A stretch of DNA of 64,000 nucleotides from Phymatolithon calcareum (Eukaryota; Rhodophyta; Florideophyceae; Hapalidiales). Below the pieces are notes generated by a model. That model was not told the origin of the DNA, searched no databases, and saw only the letters and a program-made list of their open reading frames with translations. Position numbers and translations under genes: made by a program. The stretch's first letter is position 1. Each line of letters begins with the position of its first letter. Location: NCBI GenBank assembly GCA_977006965.1, contig OZ345381.1:1302001-1366000 (forward strand), in the 5' to 3' direction. Positions 21,130 to 32,998 of the stretch are shown piece by piece.

Positions 21130-24100
21130 GGCTCTCCAGGAATTGATGAGGGGATACGCTAGGGGCTTACACACGAGGTTAATGCGGACGAGCTTCGAGC
21201 CACTTCGTCGGCAGCCAAAACACTGCTCCGTTAACAGCCTGTCTAGAGTTTACACAACCTCAGTGCAGTCACAGGACAAGTGCGCTTTTTCGCTGTCCTC
21301 TATTTAGACCAGGTCGACGATGGCAATACACGGAAGAAGTCTTGAGAGTTCGGACTGTGCTGCTTGATAGCAATAGAGCCGTCCACGCAGGTATGCGAAC
21401 GCAATCCGCAGCTTTTAGTCGCAAACTTCGTCTCGCTTGTGCGGAAAATTTCCAAAGGCGCAATACTCGATTCTCGGAGGGCAATGCCACCGCCAATTCA
21501 ATGACACTTTCTGCTGACGCGCGAGCTGAAGAATTTGCGGACGAAGGCAGTGGGATATCTGGTAGCGGGGGAAGCAAACGTCTTCCAACAATCGAGGATG
21601 GTTTTGGAAGCGACAGCAGCGACTACAGTATAACTATACCTGTTACGCGGACGTAGTGCGCGGCAGGAATATGCACGCCGTGTTCGACGAAAGACCGTCG
21701 GCACGTTGTTTTTTGAGAGGAAAAAGCTGCACAGGACGGCTACGGAACGCTGTCGAAGGCTGACTTGAAAACAGAGTGATGTTTGATGAGAAATATCTCG
21801 CGTGATGGTCTCTGTGGATTGTTTTATGATACGCCGCCTTGTATGAAAGCTGGAGTTGGAATACGATTCTTCCACGTCAATCCGGCCCTCTTTTCATACG
21901 GTCGTTTGTGTTTGGCGACTCTTAAAACGCAATCACGGCGCGTTCCAGAAGCGCTTTTCGGCTCTTCACGCGTGCCAGACACCTGTCTGGAGTGAAGAAG
22001 ACTATTTTTGGGAAGAAATTTCAATCATATAGCTTCCACATGCAGTTTCTCAGATATATTTTCTAAGCTTCAGACTCTATTAGAAGTTTCTAATTTTTCA
22101 AACTTCTATGCGGTTTTTTCGGGCATACACCAAAATTCGTTCCTCGTTTCAATAGAATCTTGATTAAAAAATCTACCCATCTCTGCGGGGGAGTCGCGTG
22201 GTACAATAGACAACGAGGGCTCAGATTAGAAGATAAAAGGGAGCAAGCGGAAACGGCTTGTCGCAAAAAGAGAGCACTAATAGAAAAAGCATGCGGTAAA
22301 TACAGTGAATTATCTGCTCCGCGTGCTATCTTCACTTTTATTCCACCCTACTAGAAATGCCGATAACCAATTGCAACAGTGGGTGAATATTATCTATTTT
22401 GCAGTAACGCGCACGACTTTGTATAATGTAACACAGGTGCGAGCAAATTTGTACTGGACATTGCATTGTGAACTGTGGTGAGAGAGGTGTCGTCGTGCAC
22501 AATTGCCATCGACGACATGCGCGCCAGGAGGCATTCAATTTGCCCGTATAATGCATTTCAATCATCTTGGACTATACAATCTTCAAGCATTGCAATCAAG
22601 TCTAGCAAGCAGATAGGGGAACCCCAATAAGACAATAGACTCAAAACGCATACATCGGTAGCTCCGCATAGCACTACAGCGAGGCTGTTTTCCAAGGCCA
22701 CAACTCTGCTTACCTTCCATTTGCTTTAAATGCTTTCTGTATTGCTCCGTGGAAAACTTTCCGAAGGCTCAAATAATGGCCTCATACAACAGGTTTGAGA
22801 AGCAAAGAGGAAAATTGGAGAAAATAACATACAAGATCCGTGAGCATAAAGTTTTTGTCATGTTCAGCCGAGTGTCTTCTCGAGGATGAAAAACTTTAGA
22901 GAACTTAAGAGGTAGCCTCTTAGACACCTTACTTCAAGAGGTCCCCCGCCAAACGCCGATGAAGCTGTAAACACGCTTCCTGCCAAGGACAAGTCGAATT
23001 GCACCAGATACAGGGATTGCCATCGCCATGATGGTTACAATGAAGTTACCGCTGGTTGCTCGAAGGGGTGCTTCATCAATTTCGACCGACAAACGCGCTC
23101 AGCGCCCACTCTATCACGCTACTGTATGAGGACAGTAGGACGAACAGAATCAAAACGAGAAACATGCGGGACAGAGATATTGGCTGTGCAACCATAGAGA
23201 CACAGCGGGGCGTGGCAGTTCACCCATACCGAGGTGGCGACATACATTGTGCGGAAGGGCCCAAACCGAGGTGGACTTAGTACGGACAGATGCCAGGCTT
23301 CCATATTTCTTTCTATGTTTATTGAGCGTTTTCCCAGATACAATTGTTTTGTACCGCACGAAACTTCAGGAGGCCTCCAGGATTTCCCAGTCCTCTATAC
23401 GTGCCTGCTTGTGTTATCGTAGCTTTTTTTATTACCATTTAAAAAGCTCCCAAAACCTTCAGGGCTCCAGGAAGACTGTTTTCTTCAGCGCTAACGACTT
23501 GCCTGTTCATACAAGGGGGCAACTTATACGGTTTTGGTTCCTTTCCCACTCCGGAATACAATGCAAGGCAACAACCGGGCCTTCTAATCGCGGCCGTTCA
23601 ATAAAGTGTCAGATTGCGGAAAGCAGCACCCTTAGAATGAACGAACGTCTCCCGGTCAGATGTGCGCTGCAACAATGCGGCAGACTAGTCTAAGAATCCA
23701 GATTTGGTAACGTAAAGGGCTGGAGCAGCACCGTTCGCGATGTCGCCAATACTTCAGAAATTGAAGCGTTGCTCGCCCCAAGAGGACAAAAAGGAAGAAC
23801 GAATACGCAGTATGCATTTGATCGAGGCAGTGGAGTGCTGCTCGAAGCGTCGCGCCCAATACTTGCAATTAAGTGTAAAGTGGGAGTGTAATTCGGCAGT
23901 AGCGACTAATGCCAATAAAACAGTTAACCACCAGCGGTTATGTTTTTATTGCAGTACCTAGGCATAAATAATAGTAGAAATGCAGCTACAGTTCCCGTAA
24001 TACCTGGACGTCAAGTATTATTTAGCAAGGAATTCAACAAGGGCTATCTACCAAGAAATGTTTACGAATTCATGTCAACTTCGTGTACTTCTCGGAAAGT

Positions 24101-24164
24101 TGCCACATTCACAGAACTTTCATTGGTTATGGGAGGTCGTGCAAATAGACAGCGCATACTGTAG

Positions 24165-24249
24165 AGCAAAGCATAATTACAGTCCTAGGACTGGTACTGC
24201 TGTACCACAGAGTTTAGAGAGATTCTGTGTACTGTAATTATGCTTTGCT
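24165..24249. repeat. inverted repeat with 19-bp perfect arms
   Basis: Arms at 24165-24183 and 24231-24249 (AGCAAAGCATAATTACAGT and its complement) flank a 47-bp loop. It could be a small fold-back element or a hairpin RNA. Confidence 0.8.
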
Positions 24250-24928
24250 GTGATAAAATTGTACTTGAGTGTACAGTACAGTACCGTAGAGCTGGCAGGA
24301 TATATCTTTACCTGGTTCGGTAAATCGATGGGCATAGATATGAAAGTGGACACATAAAAATATTGAAAATTTGAGTGGTGAGGACAAGTGTCTGTACTGT
24401 AATTTCCCGCCGTCGTCCTGCCGTCTGATCGCAGGGCCAAGGCAGCACGCGTCGGCCACCTAATGAGATTGCGTGGATTGCCTGGACCGTCAGACGGCCC
24501 CCGAGGAAGGTCCAGGACGGGATATGGACAAAAGCTATATTTAGGTTCTGGTCCTTTTGTTTAGATTGAAAAAGAACTAAGCCGAACTTTATTCGGGATA
24601 GTTTCAACCGGGTTGATGGGCAGTTTAAAAGTTAGTTCCGTCGACACTCAAGAACTTATGCCTGTCTGTTTCAAACAATTTTGTTGTAATGCAAAAACTA
24701 TTACTGTACAGAAAGGGGGTTTATGACCAGCGTCTTTGTATACTGTATAATCGGTGAATATAGCAGCATTTGGGCAGTCCATGTTCCAATCTCTCCCTCC
24801 GGACTGCGCACGAAGATGCGGCAAGGATAGAGTCTTGCCGCGACTCTCACAGTCCCTGGAGCGTTAGAATTGGTATCACCCGCTACTAAACTTGGACAGA
24901 TCTCTCCTTCAATTCCACTTTGAGAAGT

Positions 24929-24978
24929 GGAGGTTTGGGAATAAAATACATAGTATGCATATTTATTCCCAAACCTCC
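24929..24978. repeat. inverted repeat with 17-bp perfect arms
   Basis: Arms at 24929-24945 (GGAGGTTTGGGAATAAA) and 24962-24978 pair perfectly around a 16-nt loop. Confidence 0.85.
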
Positions 24979-26461
24979 GGCCGAAAAACGCAGCAGCTGC
25001 TGCAAAAATTTATTCCACGTCCCAATCCAATTTTCAAACTGTCTCCCGTTACAGTAGTTCCAGGCTGGAAAGCGAAAATGGTCGTACAGTACAGTATTGC
25101 ATTCGAGGGACATAAACTGTAATAGCACCCCCTCCATCTCGAATGACCATCATGCAGCCGTGGCACCGTTGCGCAACGCCATGCTCAAATATTGAGGATC
25201 TCATAGATCGCACTGGGGGCAGTCCTGTGCGGTATATACTGTACTGTAGATTCATATGCATCCCTCAATTGTCCTATGTACACAAGAAACTTGAATGCGA
25301 GAATGGAGCAAAAATTGAACCCTTGTCCACAGTTTCTTGCACATTCCGTGGGGAAATCTAATTCTGTCACAGGACAGTAGAACAAGAATAGCTGTGCAGT
25401 CATTGTATCATAGACGGGAAGGTAACGGTCCGTTAATACTCGCCGCCATGTTTTCGCGCCACAAAATTGCGGTCTGAAAGAGTTCATGGCCGTCCAGCCT
25501 TGACGGCGAGGGCTCTCGAGTGGCGAGTGATAGAGGCAGGTTTGGTCTTGACGGATGTCGTGGATGACATATCTATGGTCTATGGACTTCCCGTGCCGCT
25601 TTTGACGACGACAGTACCGTCGCCTTTCGAATCAACAAAACCACAACATCATGGTTTCGTATTGAGAACTACGGTGTTTTTTACTTTGATTTCCGCCTTA
25701 CGGACGCTCGATCAGTTCGAACGTATGCTTCCGCACTTTGCACCAACCTCTCACGACGATCATTGTTGGTGGAGGCGTGATCATGGAGAACGTGTACAGT
25801 TCAAGTTACAGCTTCGAGAAATAGAAGCGACCACGACAATGCTCGGCAGGTACAGGACAGTACCTCGCAGGACTGTACAGCAGCATGATGCTGTCCAATT
25901 CAGCGAGCAGAGCCTGTCGAGCACCGCCCTATCTCTTTCACCCTCGACCATGTTAAACCTCGCTGAGAATCCCATACACAGACAGCATCTGCAGGGCGAT
26001 GGCGATGGCGATGCGAGCGGCAATGCCTACGTTGGCGGCAAATCTGGGTTAAATTTATCGAACTCGCCATTGAGGTCGACTTTGAACATCTTCGCCAACA
26101 GCTCCAGCTTCGCCCGTCCACTACCAAAGCACGTCATGTGCTTTGTGATGATCACACACATCGTTAACTCCGCCTTGGACATAACGTAGAGCACTGCCCG
26201 ACGAGACAAGCCAACTATGATAGCCAGCTCCCGTTGATGAGTCGAGTACGCACCGCTGACCGGACGTCACCGTCTGCATCAAGTCCAGTCCCCGTGTCAT
26301 TGCAGCACTACGTCAACAGCTTCGCCGTGCAGGAGATGCACCGGTGCATCGCTCAGCGCTGCACGCATTCGTCGTGTAGCCCGTGCTGCGCGTATTTGAG
26401 GAAGGGACTGCACAGCAGGGCGGCCTTTACGTTTGTGCGTATTCTGCGACTTATATAATTT

Positions 26462-26676
26462 AGGGCCGAAGAACGAATGTTTCCCAACCGCGGTTGATGA
26501 TAAATTGAGAAAAGGGTAAAGTCGCCATGTCCAATAGAATGCCTGCACTTGTGAAGCGATATTTATCATGCAGTAGAATTGCACAAGTGCAGGCACTCTA
26601 TTGGACAAGTTGGAGTTCGCAATTTCTCAATTTCTCATTTTCGCGGTTTGGAAACAATGCATTCGTTCATCGGCCC
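26462..26676. repeat. fold-back element, about 215 bp
   Basis: The outer ends GGGCCGAAGAACGAATG and CATTCGTTCATCGGCCC pair with one mismatch. Pairing continues inwards through an AACCGCG/CGCGGTT block and a TTGAGAAA/TTTCTCAA block. It ends in a 26-bp core arm, beginning TGTCCAATAGAATGCC at about 26528, with one mismatch. Small gaps separate the blocks. It resembles a MITE; a transcript would be a long imperfect hairpin and a plausible Dicer substrate. Confidence 0.75.
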
Positions 26677-27654
26677 GACTTTCTGCGCGTCGGCAAAGCT
26701 CGCCGGATATCATTTATTTTTTGCCGCTGTCGAGAGCACAGTACTGTACCTTGCGCCCACTTTTCGCGGTCCTGCTACTGTGGCCTGAACAACAGATCAC
26801 AATTTTAGCACCTTCGGGCGATGGAGAGGAAAAGTTTTGCAGTTCATTCGGTCTCAGGACGATCATCGCAGGTCGTCTTGCCGGATTCCATGATGGAGTC
26901 CGCCAAGACGACCCTGGACACTTCACAGAACCCAAGACGTTATCAAAATACGAATGACACAGTATCTATTCCTGGATGGCCCGGAAATTCGTTGGATTCT
27001 GCAGAACTGTACACCGATAATTCCATGCCGTCGAGGATAAGTAGGGGATCATAACTGAAAGAGCACAGCAACTTTATCATAACATTTAGTACGGTATGCT
27101 GGATTCATATGTTTTTTGCGTCAGTAGAAAGGCCTGAACCAATTCGCTCAGCCACGTGTCACATATTCTTCTTAAATTTATGAGGCAGAACAATGGACAG
27201 CTGTCCATTGAAAATTTCCTAGGAAATTTTCGTAGTCCCGCTGGTCCGGCGGGACAAATTAAGAGCTATAAACATTATGACAAAGCTGTTGCCCCTTCCT
27301 TTTACTAACCCCTGGGATAAAGTTCAGGTGATTCTTTTCCAAATAATGACATACGGATACCGAGGATGACTATACAATCCTTGTTGCCGCAACGTTAGGT
27401 TCATAGAAGAATTCTTTTTGGAAGGATTTCTCTTGGCATCATGCCAATCTGCCGCGTTCATGATCGCCATCATGGACAGGGCTGTTTTTCAACAGCAAAA
27501 CACGCCAACCCCGGAATCTTTATTTGCTGACTTGTTGGCCCGAATCCTACTAAACCTCTCAATTACTCAGTGAATAGGATAGAGCGGAGAAATCTGAAGT
27601 TCTAGAATCGCTTCTCTGTGCACTCGACGGAACTGTAGAATGCAATACAACAGA

Positions 27655-28151
27655 TCACATACCAAGCCCAGCCGTGCCTCCACACATGAGGTTGGTAAGA
27701 AACCGATTGCTCTTCGAAATGCCCCTGTTATCTGCAATACGTTTCAAAACGCTAAAGGTCAAAGAACTAATTCCCGCGTAAGGAATCACGCCAGCAAGCG
27801 TTGGATAAACGCCACGGTACAGTCCGGTAACGAGGCTTTCACGCCAGATACCGAAGAGCGTTCTAAACAGTCCCGCTCGCGCTTTTCCCGTGGTAGTTTG
27901 CACAGCCAAGACCGTGCGCGCCATGTCAATAGGATACGTGGGATCACGCATGACGATCCCGCCAACACGCCCGCTATAAAACGTTTCAAGGGGTTCTTAC
28001 TGTCGGGGTGGAAGACGTAAATTGCCAACTGTCTGTTATATAATTCAAAGGCTGAATACTGGATGGCGGCGTAGGGCATGGTGCGGGCGACGGTTGCAGA
28101 GTTGCCGCGAAAAAAACCGAGCGGACCTTCCGTTTGCCAGAAGATGTACAA
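27655..28151 (-). pseudogene. mitochondrial carrier family (SLC25) fragment
   Basis: Mitochondrial carriers move metabolites across the inner membrane. Read on the minus strand, 28145-27945 gives TEGPLGFFRGNSATVART, MPYAAIQYSAFELYNRQL and KNPLKRFIAGVLAGSSCVI. A single-base frameshift near 27940 moves to a second frame with TYPIDMARTVLAVQ (the PxD..R carrier signature), LYRGVYPTLAGVIPYAG and NRFLTNLMCGGTAGLG, after which similarity stops. So there is about one and a half carrier repeats, with both ends missing. The N-terminal side is cut where Fanzor copy 1 begins; about 20 bp around 28128-28148 could belong to either. The transported substrate cannot be named. Confidence 0.82.
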
Positions 28152-31100
28152 GATGTTGCCAAAGAGTTTCCAGGCCGGGCACGATACGCCATGTGCCAGG
28201 AACTCAAGGTCTCAATTAATCAAATGATGTCTGGGAATTTCTGGTCCCGTGCAACGAAGCACCTGACTTGCAGACTCGAAATTGCGCTTTGGGATGACAT
28301 TGTTCCCCACCATTCTTCTCATCGCCCCGTGTTTCTCAAGAACCTCGAGTCCATGGCCAAAGTTCTGTTCTACGCTTGCTCGCATGATTCGGAATCTCAT
28401 GGCGAGTCAAGCATTGAAGAATTTTGTGACAGAGGGCGAGGGCGCGTCGGGAATAAGTACACCTTGTCAAACTGGAAAGACGGTGTCATGAACGTTTTCG
28501 AACAATACCGAGAACAGTTTACTCCTCTCCGGCAGCCGCTAACGCCTGATGAACTGGAGCAGGTTCCGAAGAGGGTGCAGAATCCTGAGAAAGGAACAGA
28601 ACTCTTCTGGTACCGAGCGAGCAGTAGTATGAACATGGTCCTTGTTATTCTCAGTGAAATGCGCCAAACTGATGCACCAATACGAGATTTAAAAGCCGCC
28701 TTGCGCGTGCACGTCAATGCTTTTCACCCAGCGATCAGGCTTTCGAAATCCAAGGAGGGCTTCAGAAGGCAACAACATCTGCTAAATCACGTTCAAATAC
28801 CCCCTTGGCTGATGTGAAATGCAAAAATGACGCGACAGGATGCCCTGAAGCTCATTTCCGACGTTAAGCAAGCTCGAAAAGCGGAATGGGATCGAATGGT
28901 GCAGCCCAGTGTTGAGACCGTTCCAGATTCTTTCACTCTCTTACCAGAGTTCAAACTTCAACCAGCGTTTGTCACGTACGACGAACAAGGTTTCCGTGAG
29001 CTAGTCAAGCGCTGCAACCAAGATATCGCTAGTCACCATGAAGCTCCCCTCACCAACCCGTCAGAGAGGAGTATATATTATGCGGCCGTGTTCGACTTTC
29101 ACACACGACAACGCATTGCTCGACCAAGTGGCTGTCATCCCGTGCATGATGCGAATATTCCAGATTCCCGGCGCAAAAAGCGAAAGATGCTACGTCTACC
29201 GAACAAAATGCAGACGGGAATTCACTTGTGCACGAAAGACAAGAGTCTTGGCGACATTACTTTAACATACGAGCAGTACAACGCTAAGGTACAAGACCCG
29301 GACACGACTATTCCCTATCTCGTTAATAGTGTCAAGACAGATGGCCCGGAAGTCAAAGTTCTGCTTACAACGGCTGTGGATACGTTTGAGGAGGCTAGAA
29401 TGAGGCACAGAGCAATTGCTCCCCGTGTTCAACATCTTGTGAATGAAGGCTACACCAAGATCAACGGGCTGTTAGATGCGACGAAGATTCCTCGCGACAC
29501 GGCAGGCGTGTTGAAAGAGTCTGTTCCAATTCCTGAGAACAAGAGCCTCCCCAATTTTGAAATAATTGGATTGGACCCGGGGCAGGTTGAAATCTTTACA
29601 ACGGCACGCGCAGATGTCACTCTTACTACCGGAACCAGCCAAGGTGCACGAGAAGGTGGCAAACTCTGCGTCAAGGATTGCGACTCTTTTACGGCAGTCC
29701 GATACCGACATGAAGGCCTACCGTTACATGCGGGAAAGTATGAGCAGAAGCGAAGAACTCAGTCGCAATAGTATACCGAGGCGCTGCTGGAGTTTGATAG
29801 AGTATCTCTCAAGCTCCCTGGAGGGAGTGCCGCATATGCGAATGTCGTGTACGACACCCTATCTGTAATGGTGCGCGAACTTTGCTCCATACAGAGAAGA
29901 TCCGAGCGATTTTCTCGCTTTAGACCGAGACAGCGAGTAATGCATCATATGGCATCGACGGCGGACTTCGGCAAGAAACCTGTACATGAACAAGACTTAT
30001 CGCGTATGCATTATCAAGATGTCAACTGTAGGACTGAGGCGGAGAAGAACGAGTTGAAAAGGAGAAGGAAGAAGCGCAAGCAAGATTGGAAGACGCACAA
30101 GGAGAAACCAAGGGCCGTGTTTTTCGGACAAGCAACATTTAGTCACGGAAGATGCGGTCCTTGTCCGCGCACGGCGCTGCTGCGGTCCATTGGCCTGATT
30201 GCTCCCGTTGTTCTAATTGACGAGTACAATACGTCAAAATATTGTTGCGGTTGTGGAGAAAAGCTACAGCAGATTGGTTCGCGTGTGTTTCCCTGCCCGA
30301 GAAGCCGACGAGGCGGGGTTAATAACAACGAGACGGGCGAGAGCTACTGCTGGGTGAGCTGCGTTGACCGCGATGTGAATAGAGCCGCCAATATCGCCGT
30401 TTGTGGAGCTAAGCAACTTTTTTTTGAGCAAAGTTTTATTTAAAAGCCCCAAGGCTTCCGAAGATATGGGCAAGGCTTCCTCAGTTGCTGCCTACCTTTG
30501 TGCAGCTTACGAAAACGCACCTCCAGAGGGGCGGGCGGAAAAACTTAGGACCTCAGATATCCCATCTAAATTGCAGAACTCCTGAATTGTTCGCCGTAGA
30601 CGACCCCAGGTAGCGAGGCGTCATTGTGTGTTCATTGCGCCACATTTTGCAGTTCGGTGATCAGTGCACCGAGCTCGTTTGACAGCTGATCCGATAGCAT
30701 GTCGTAACCGCGCATGGCACGTGGCGCGGTACTCGCGTAAGTCCCTATTGATTAAGGGCGTTGACATCGTCTCTATAGACGCTCTGCCCGCAGCGGTATA
30801 CCGCTAGTATTTTAGGTATTCTCTGGAAACCGACTTCTTGCTCGGTGTTGCACGTCTTCTCCTTTCTTTCTTTTACTGCGGGATTTCTCGAAGCTGATGG
30901 AACAACTCCGCATCCTTACGGCCCTAGTAGACCTTAACAGATACGAGTGGTACTTGATGTCACAACAGCTGTACAAGCTGCACAAGGTGCAGACCATGGT
31001 CCAGCTTAATATCCATATCGCTATGCAGCCAATCTTCATTCGCCGTCCTTCAAAGGGATGCCCAGGTTGGAAACCGTTTAGGACGTTCACGGTAGCTAAT

Positions 31101-31463
31101 CATCTCTCTGCCTTCTTTCATTTCCTTCTGTCTTCTCTTCTAGCTTCCTTGAGCGTTGCGGTACACCTTAAAGGGCGGAATCCATGTACTACCATACTAC
31201 CAGAAGGCGAGAGTCTTCTCCCCTGGGCCCACTTCCGCCGCCGTGCTCGCTCCTCGGCTGTTTGCTCCGCGCAACGTATCCTCTCATGGGTGTCACGAAG
31301 GCTTCTGCGTTGCTCCTGCCAGTGCGCCTGCTTCCTGTTAAAGCAGTCTTTGGAGCTAAGCAACTGCTCGGGCTACCCCGTCCGCTTTACCTCCAACGGA
31401 AACGAGCAGCTTCAGATTAGTTTTACCACCATTTTTAATTTTCTTTTAGTAACAATAAAAGCA
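28128..31463 (+). pseudogene. Fanzor (TnpB-like RNA-guided nuclease), copy 1, decayed
   Basis: Fanzors are eukaryotic relatives of TnpB that cut DNA under guidance of an omega RNA. One frame runs from 28134 to the LINE insertion at 30419, broken only by TGA 28815-28817 and TAG 29769-29771; copy 2 has sense codons at both places. RuvC-I is GLDPGQVEIF (Asp 29574-29576). RuvC-II is IDEYNTSKYCCGCG (Glu 30222-30224), joined to the zinc-binding segment. RuvC-III is DRDVNRAANIA (Asp 30372-30374). The C-terminus resumes after the LINE at 31366 (CSGYPVRFTS... in one frame; the element frame ends with GLPRPLY-like residues). Relative to copy 2 it lacks the N-terminal region, being joined to carrier sequence instead. 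All three catalytic acids survive. Confidence 0.85.
30419..31350 (-). mobile_element. 5'-truncated LINE inserted in Fanzor copy 1
   Basis: The insert is flanked by a perfect 15-bp duplication, TGGAGCTAAGCAACT, at 30404-30418 and 31351-31365. Read on the minus strand it ends with a 3' tail found four times in the window (GGTAGGCAGCAACTGAGGAA, then GGGGCTTTTAAATAAA) and an A-run. A residual ORF end reads YDMLSDQLSNELGALITELQ (about 30705-30645), and an upstream basic coding piece lies at 31363-31118. TSD, poly(A) and 5' truncation are the marks of target-primed reverse transcription. Confidence 0.85.
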
Positions 31464-31477
31464 ATACTCAACATCTA

Positions 31478-31573
31478 GGGAATAAGATGCTCCTGGACTG
31501 GATTCATGTTGGTACTCACCTAACTGCTTCGTGTAGCTCAGATATCCTGCAATAAAGAAAGAAAGAAAACTGC
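31478..31573 (+). mobile_element. LINE 3' tail fragment with (AAAG)n end
   Basis: The plus strand ends in GCAATAAAGAAAGAAAGAAA, as does the RNase H-bearing LINE at 50030-51023 when read on its own strand. A weak match to the last codons of that LINE (AATAAGATGCT) precedes it. It is probably a strongly 5'-truncated copy lying just downstream of Fanzor copy 1. Confidence 0.55.
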
Positions 31574-32470
31574 AGCCTGAGAATAGAGAGAAATGGTGCC
31601 GAAGTCAAGAGTTTGTCATAACAAAAATTCTGCATTCGGCTCTGGGGTATTTGTCACTGGTCTTTTTACCGTCTCTTAAAACTCTAAGCCTTAGGCACGT
31701 TTCCTCGGACCCGTCGTTCGACGTTGATTGTCTTGCACTCGGCCTTGTCATCAAAGAACTTCAAAAAATTGGTTCCTACTCAGAGTCAACTTTTGTCTCT
31801 CCTGCTGTATATGTCATTGCCAAATACATTCAAGCCGGTCATTGGCATGGTAATGCAGAGCCAAGAGAAAGGGGCTCATCGCACGATTCTTCGCTCCTCT
31901 GAGAGGTCTCGGGCGAATTTAATAGAATCTCAGAACATTTTGGGCCACAGAATTTCCATGAAATTTAAAATCGTTTCCAGAACTCGAACAACTTTTACAT
32001 TTCTCGAGAAAATAATTCCATACAAGCACGCAAGCTTTTGCTGTACGCACAGTTTTCCGGCATCTTGTCCCCTTCGCCAACATCGAAATCTGTATATCTC
32101 CACGTGAAGAGTCCACAACAGCTCAACGATTTCTCCATAAAATGTGTCTTCCGGTACCCTCCATTACTAGGGCGGCAAAGTCTTGCAAAGTGTCAGTTGA
32201 GGGCTTGAAAATGATGATCAATATCTGCCATACGTCGGCCAGGGCTCTAAAAGTTCATGTAGTGAAAAGAACGCCCAATGCAAAAAGATTACGTTCGCTT
32301 TAGCTTTTGAGGTAGTTGGCCATGGCATATGTGTTATTTGCCGTGCGGGGAAAGAAAAACGAACCTTGAATATAGCCCAATTGCGCTTGAGTTTATACAC
32401 AGTCGGAAAAACGCCTCTTTACATACACCATCTTTTGCTTGCGGATCTCATTCGGCGAATCGTGCAGCCA
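31574..32470. other. intergenic stretch before the gypsy element
   Basis: Nothing firmly identified. A plus frame at 31651-31902 (FDVDCLALGLVIKELQKIG) has gene-like composition but a non-ATG start and no family match; it could be a fragment of a lost gene. Confidence 0.4.
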
Positions 32471-32710
32471 TGTGGTCAAAAAATGAGGGGTAGCTTTTTT
32501 TTCCAAGATGGTGCGAACTAATCGCGGCTTATATAGTGGTGAGAACGAGCGCTCGCTCGTCGTGCAATGAGAGACACTAGCTTACACTACTCTATTCGAT
32601 ACGTTCAGAGTTAGTCGGTGTCGGTTATAATCCCGATGGTGTCTCTTAGTACTGTCGTTCACGATACGATGCTAATAGTGTCGTTCGCAGAGACTGGAAG
32701 TGTCGTTACA
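32471..32710 (-). repeat. gypsy 3' LTR
   Basis: It begins TGTGGTCAAAAAATGAGG and ends AGTGTCGTTACA on the plus strand, so it has TG/CA ends. It is the 3' LTR because the element is read on the minus strand. Confidence 0.93.
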
Positions 32711-32719
32711 CTCCCCCTT

Positions 32720-32998
32720 CTAAGAGAGACCCAAGAGGGACTTTGCTTGTTTGACAAGACCCTTCTTCGTTGATTTCTGTTCCAGCAATTTCCGAACCAT
32801 TGCCGGCACATCTTCGAAAACTGTCTTAAGAGGCTCCATCGTGTCTTCCTCGTTCGCTAAGCCTTTCCAGCGAACAAGTACAAACATTCCATCCTTCGTG
32901 CTTTTTAGACCCATGCGTCTGGCGAAGGCATTCCAGTTCCCGAAACAATTACATGAGGTATAATTGCAGCGGCATCGGAGTAGAAACGCAAACGGCAT
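32720..32998 (-). pseudogene. gypsy integrase C-terminal chromodomain, out of frame with pol
   Basis: The minus-strand frame reads FVLVRWKGLANEEDTMEPL followed by EDVPAMVRKLLEQ, the second half of a chromodomain (WKG and W/M-EP positions). Chromodomains steer integration to particular chromatin. Pol stops at 32905 after PSPDAWV in another frame, so a frameshift between about 32985 and 32910 separates the two parts. Confidence 0.8.

Larger units (their letters stand above)
21130..27654. other. long gene-poor stretch with inverted repeats
   Basis: About 6.5 kb without a recognisable gene. Frames such as 25467-26189 (240 codons, non-ATG start), 23247-23693 and 21342-21656 match no family I know. 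A minus-strand run at about 23095-22935 (about 54 residues, hydrophobic, NFIVTIMAMAIPVSG) looks like a membrane-protein fragment, but I cannot name it. Short TACAGTA/TACTGTA palindromes recur (24268-24290, 25083-25096, 25238-25250, 25853-25880, 26738-26750). Three inverted repeats are listed separately. Confidence 0.5.

Noticed and set aside
25467-26189. 240-codon plus-strand ORF
   Set aside because: It has a TTG start, no family features and simple-sequence stretches. I could not support it as a gene.
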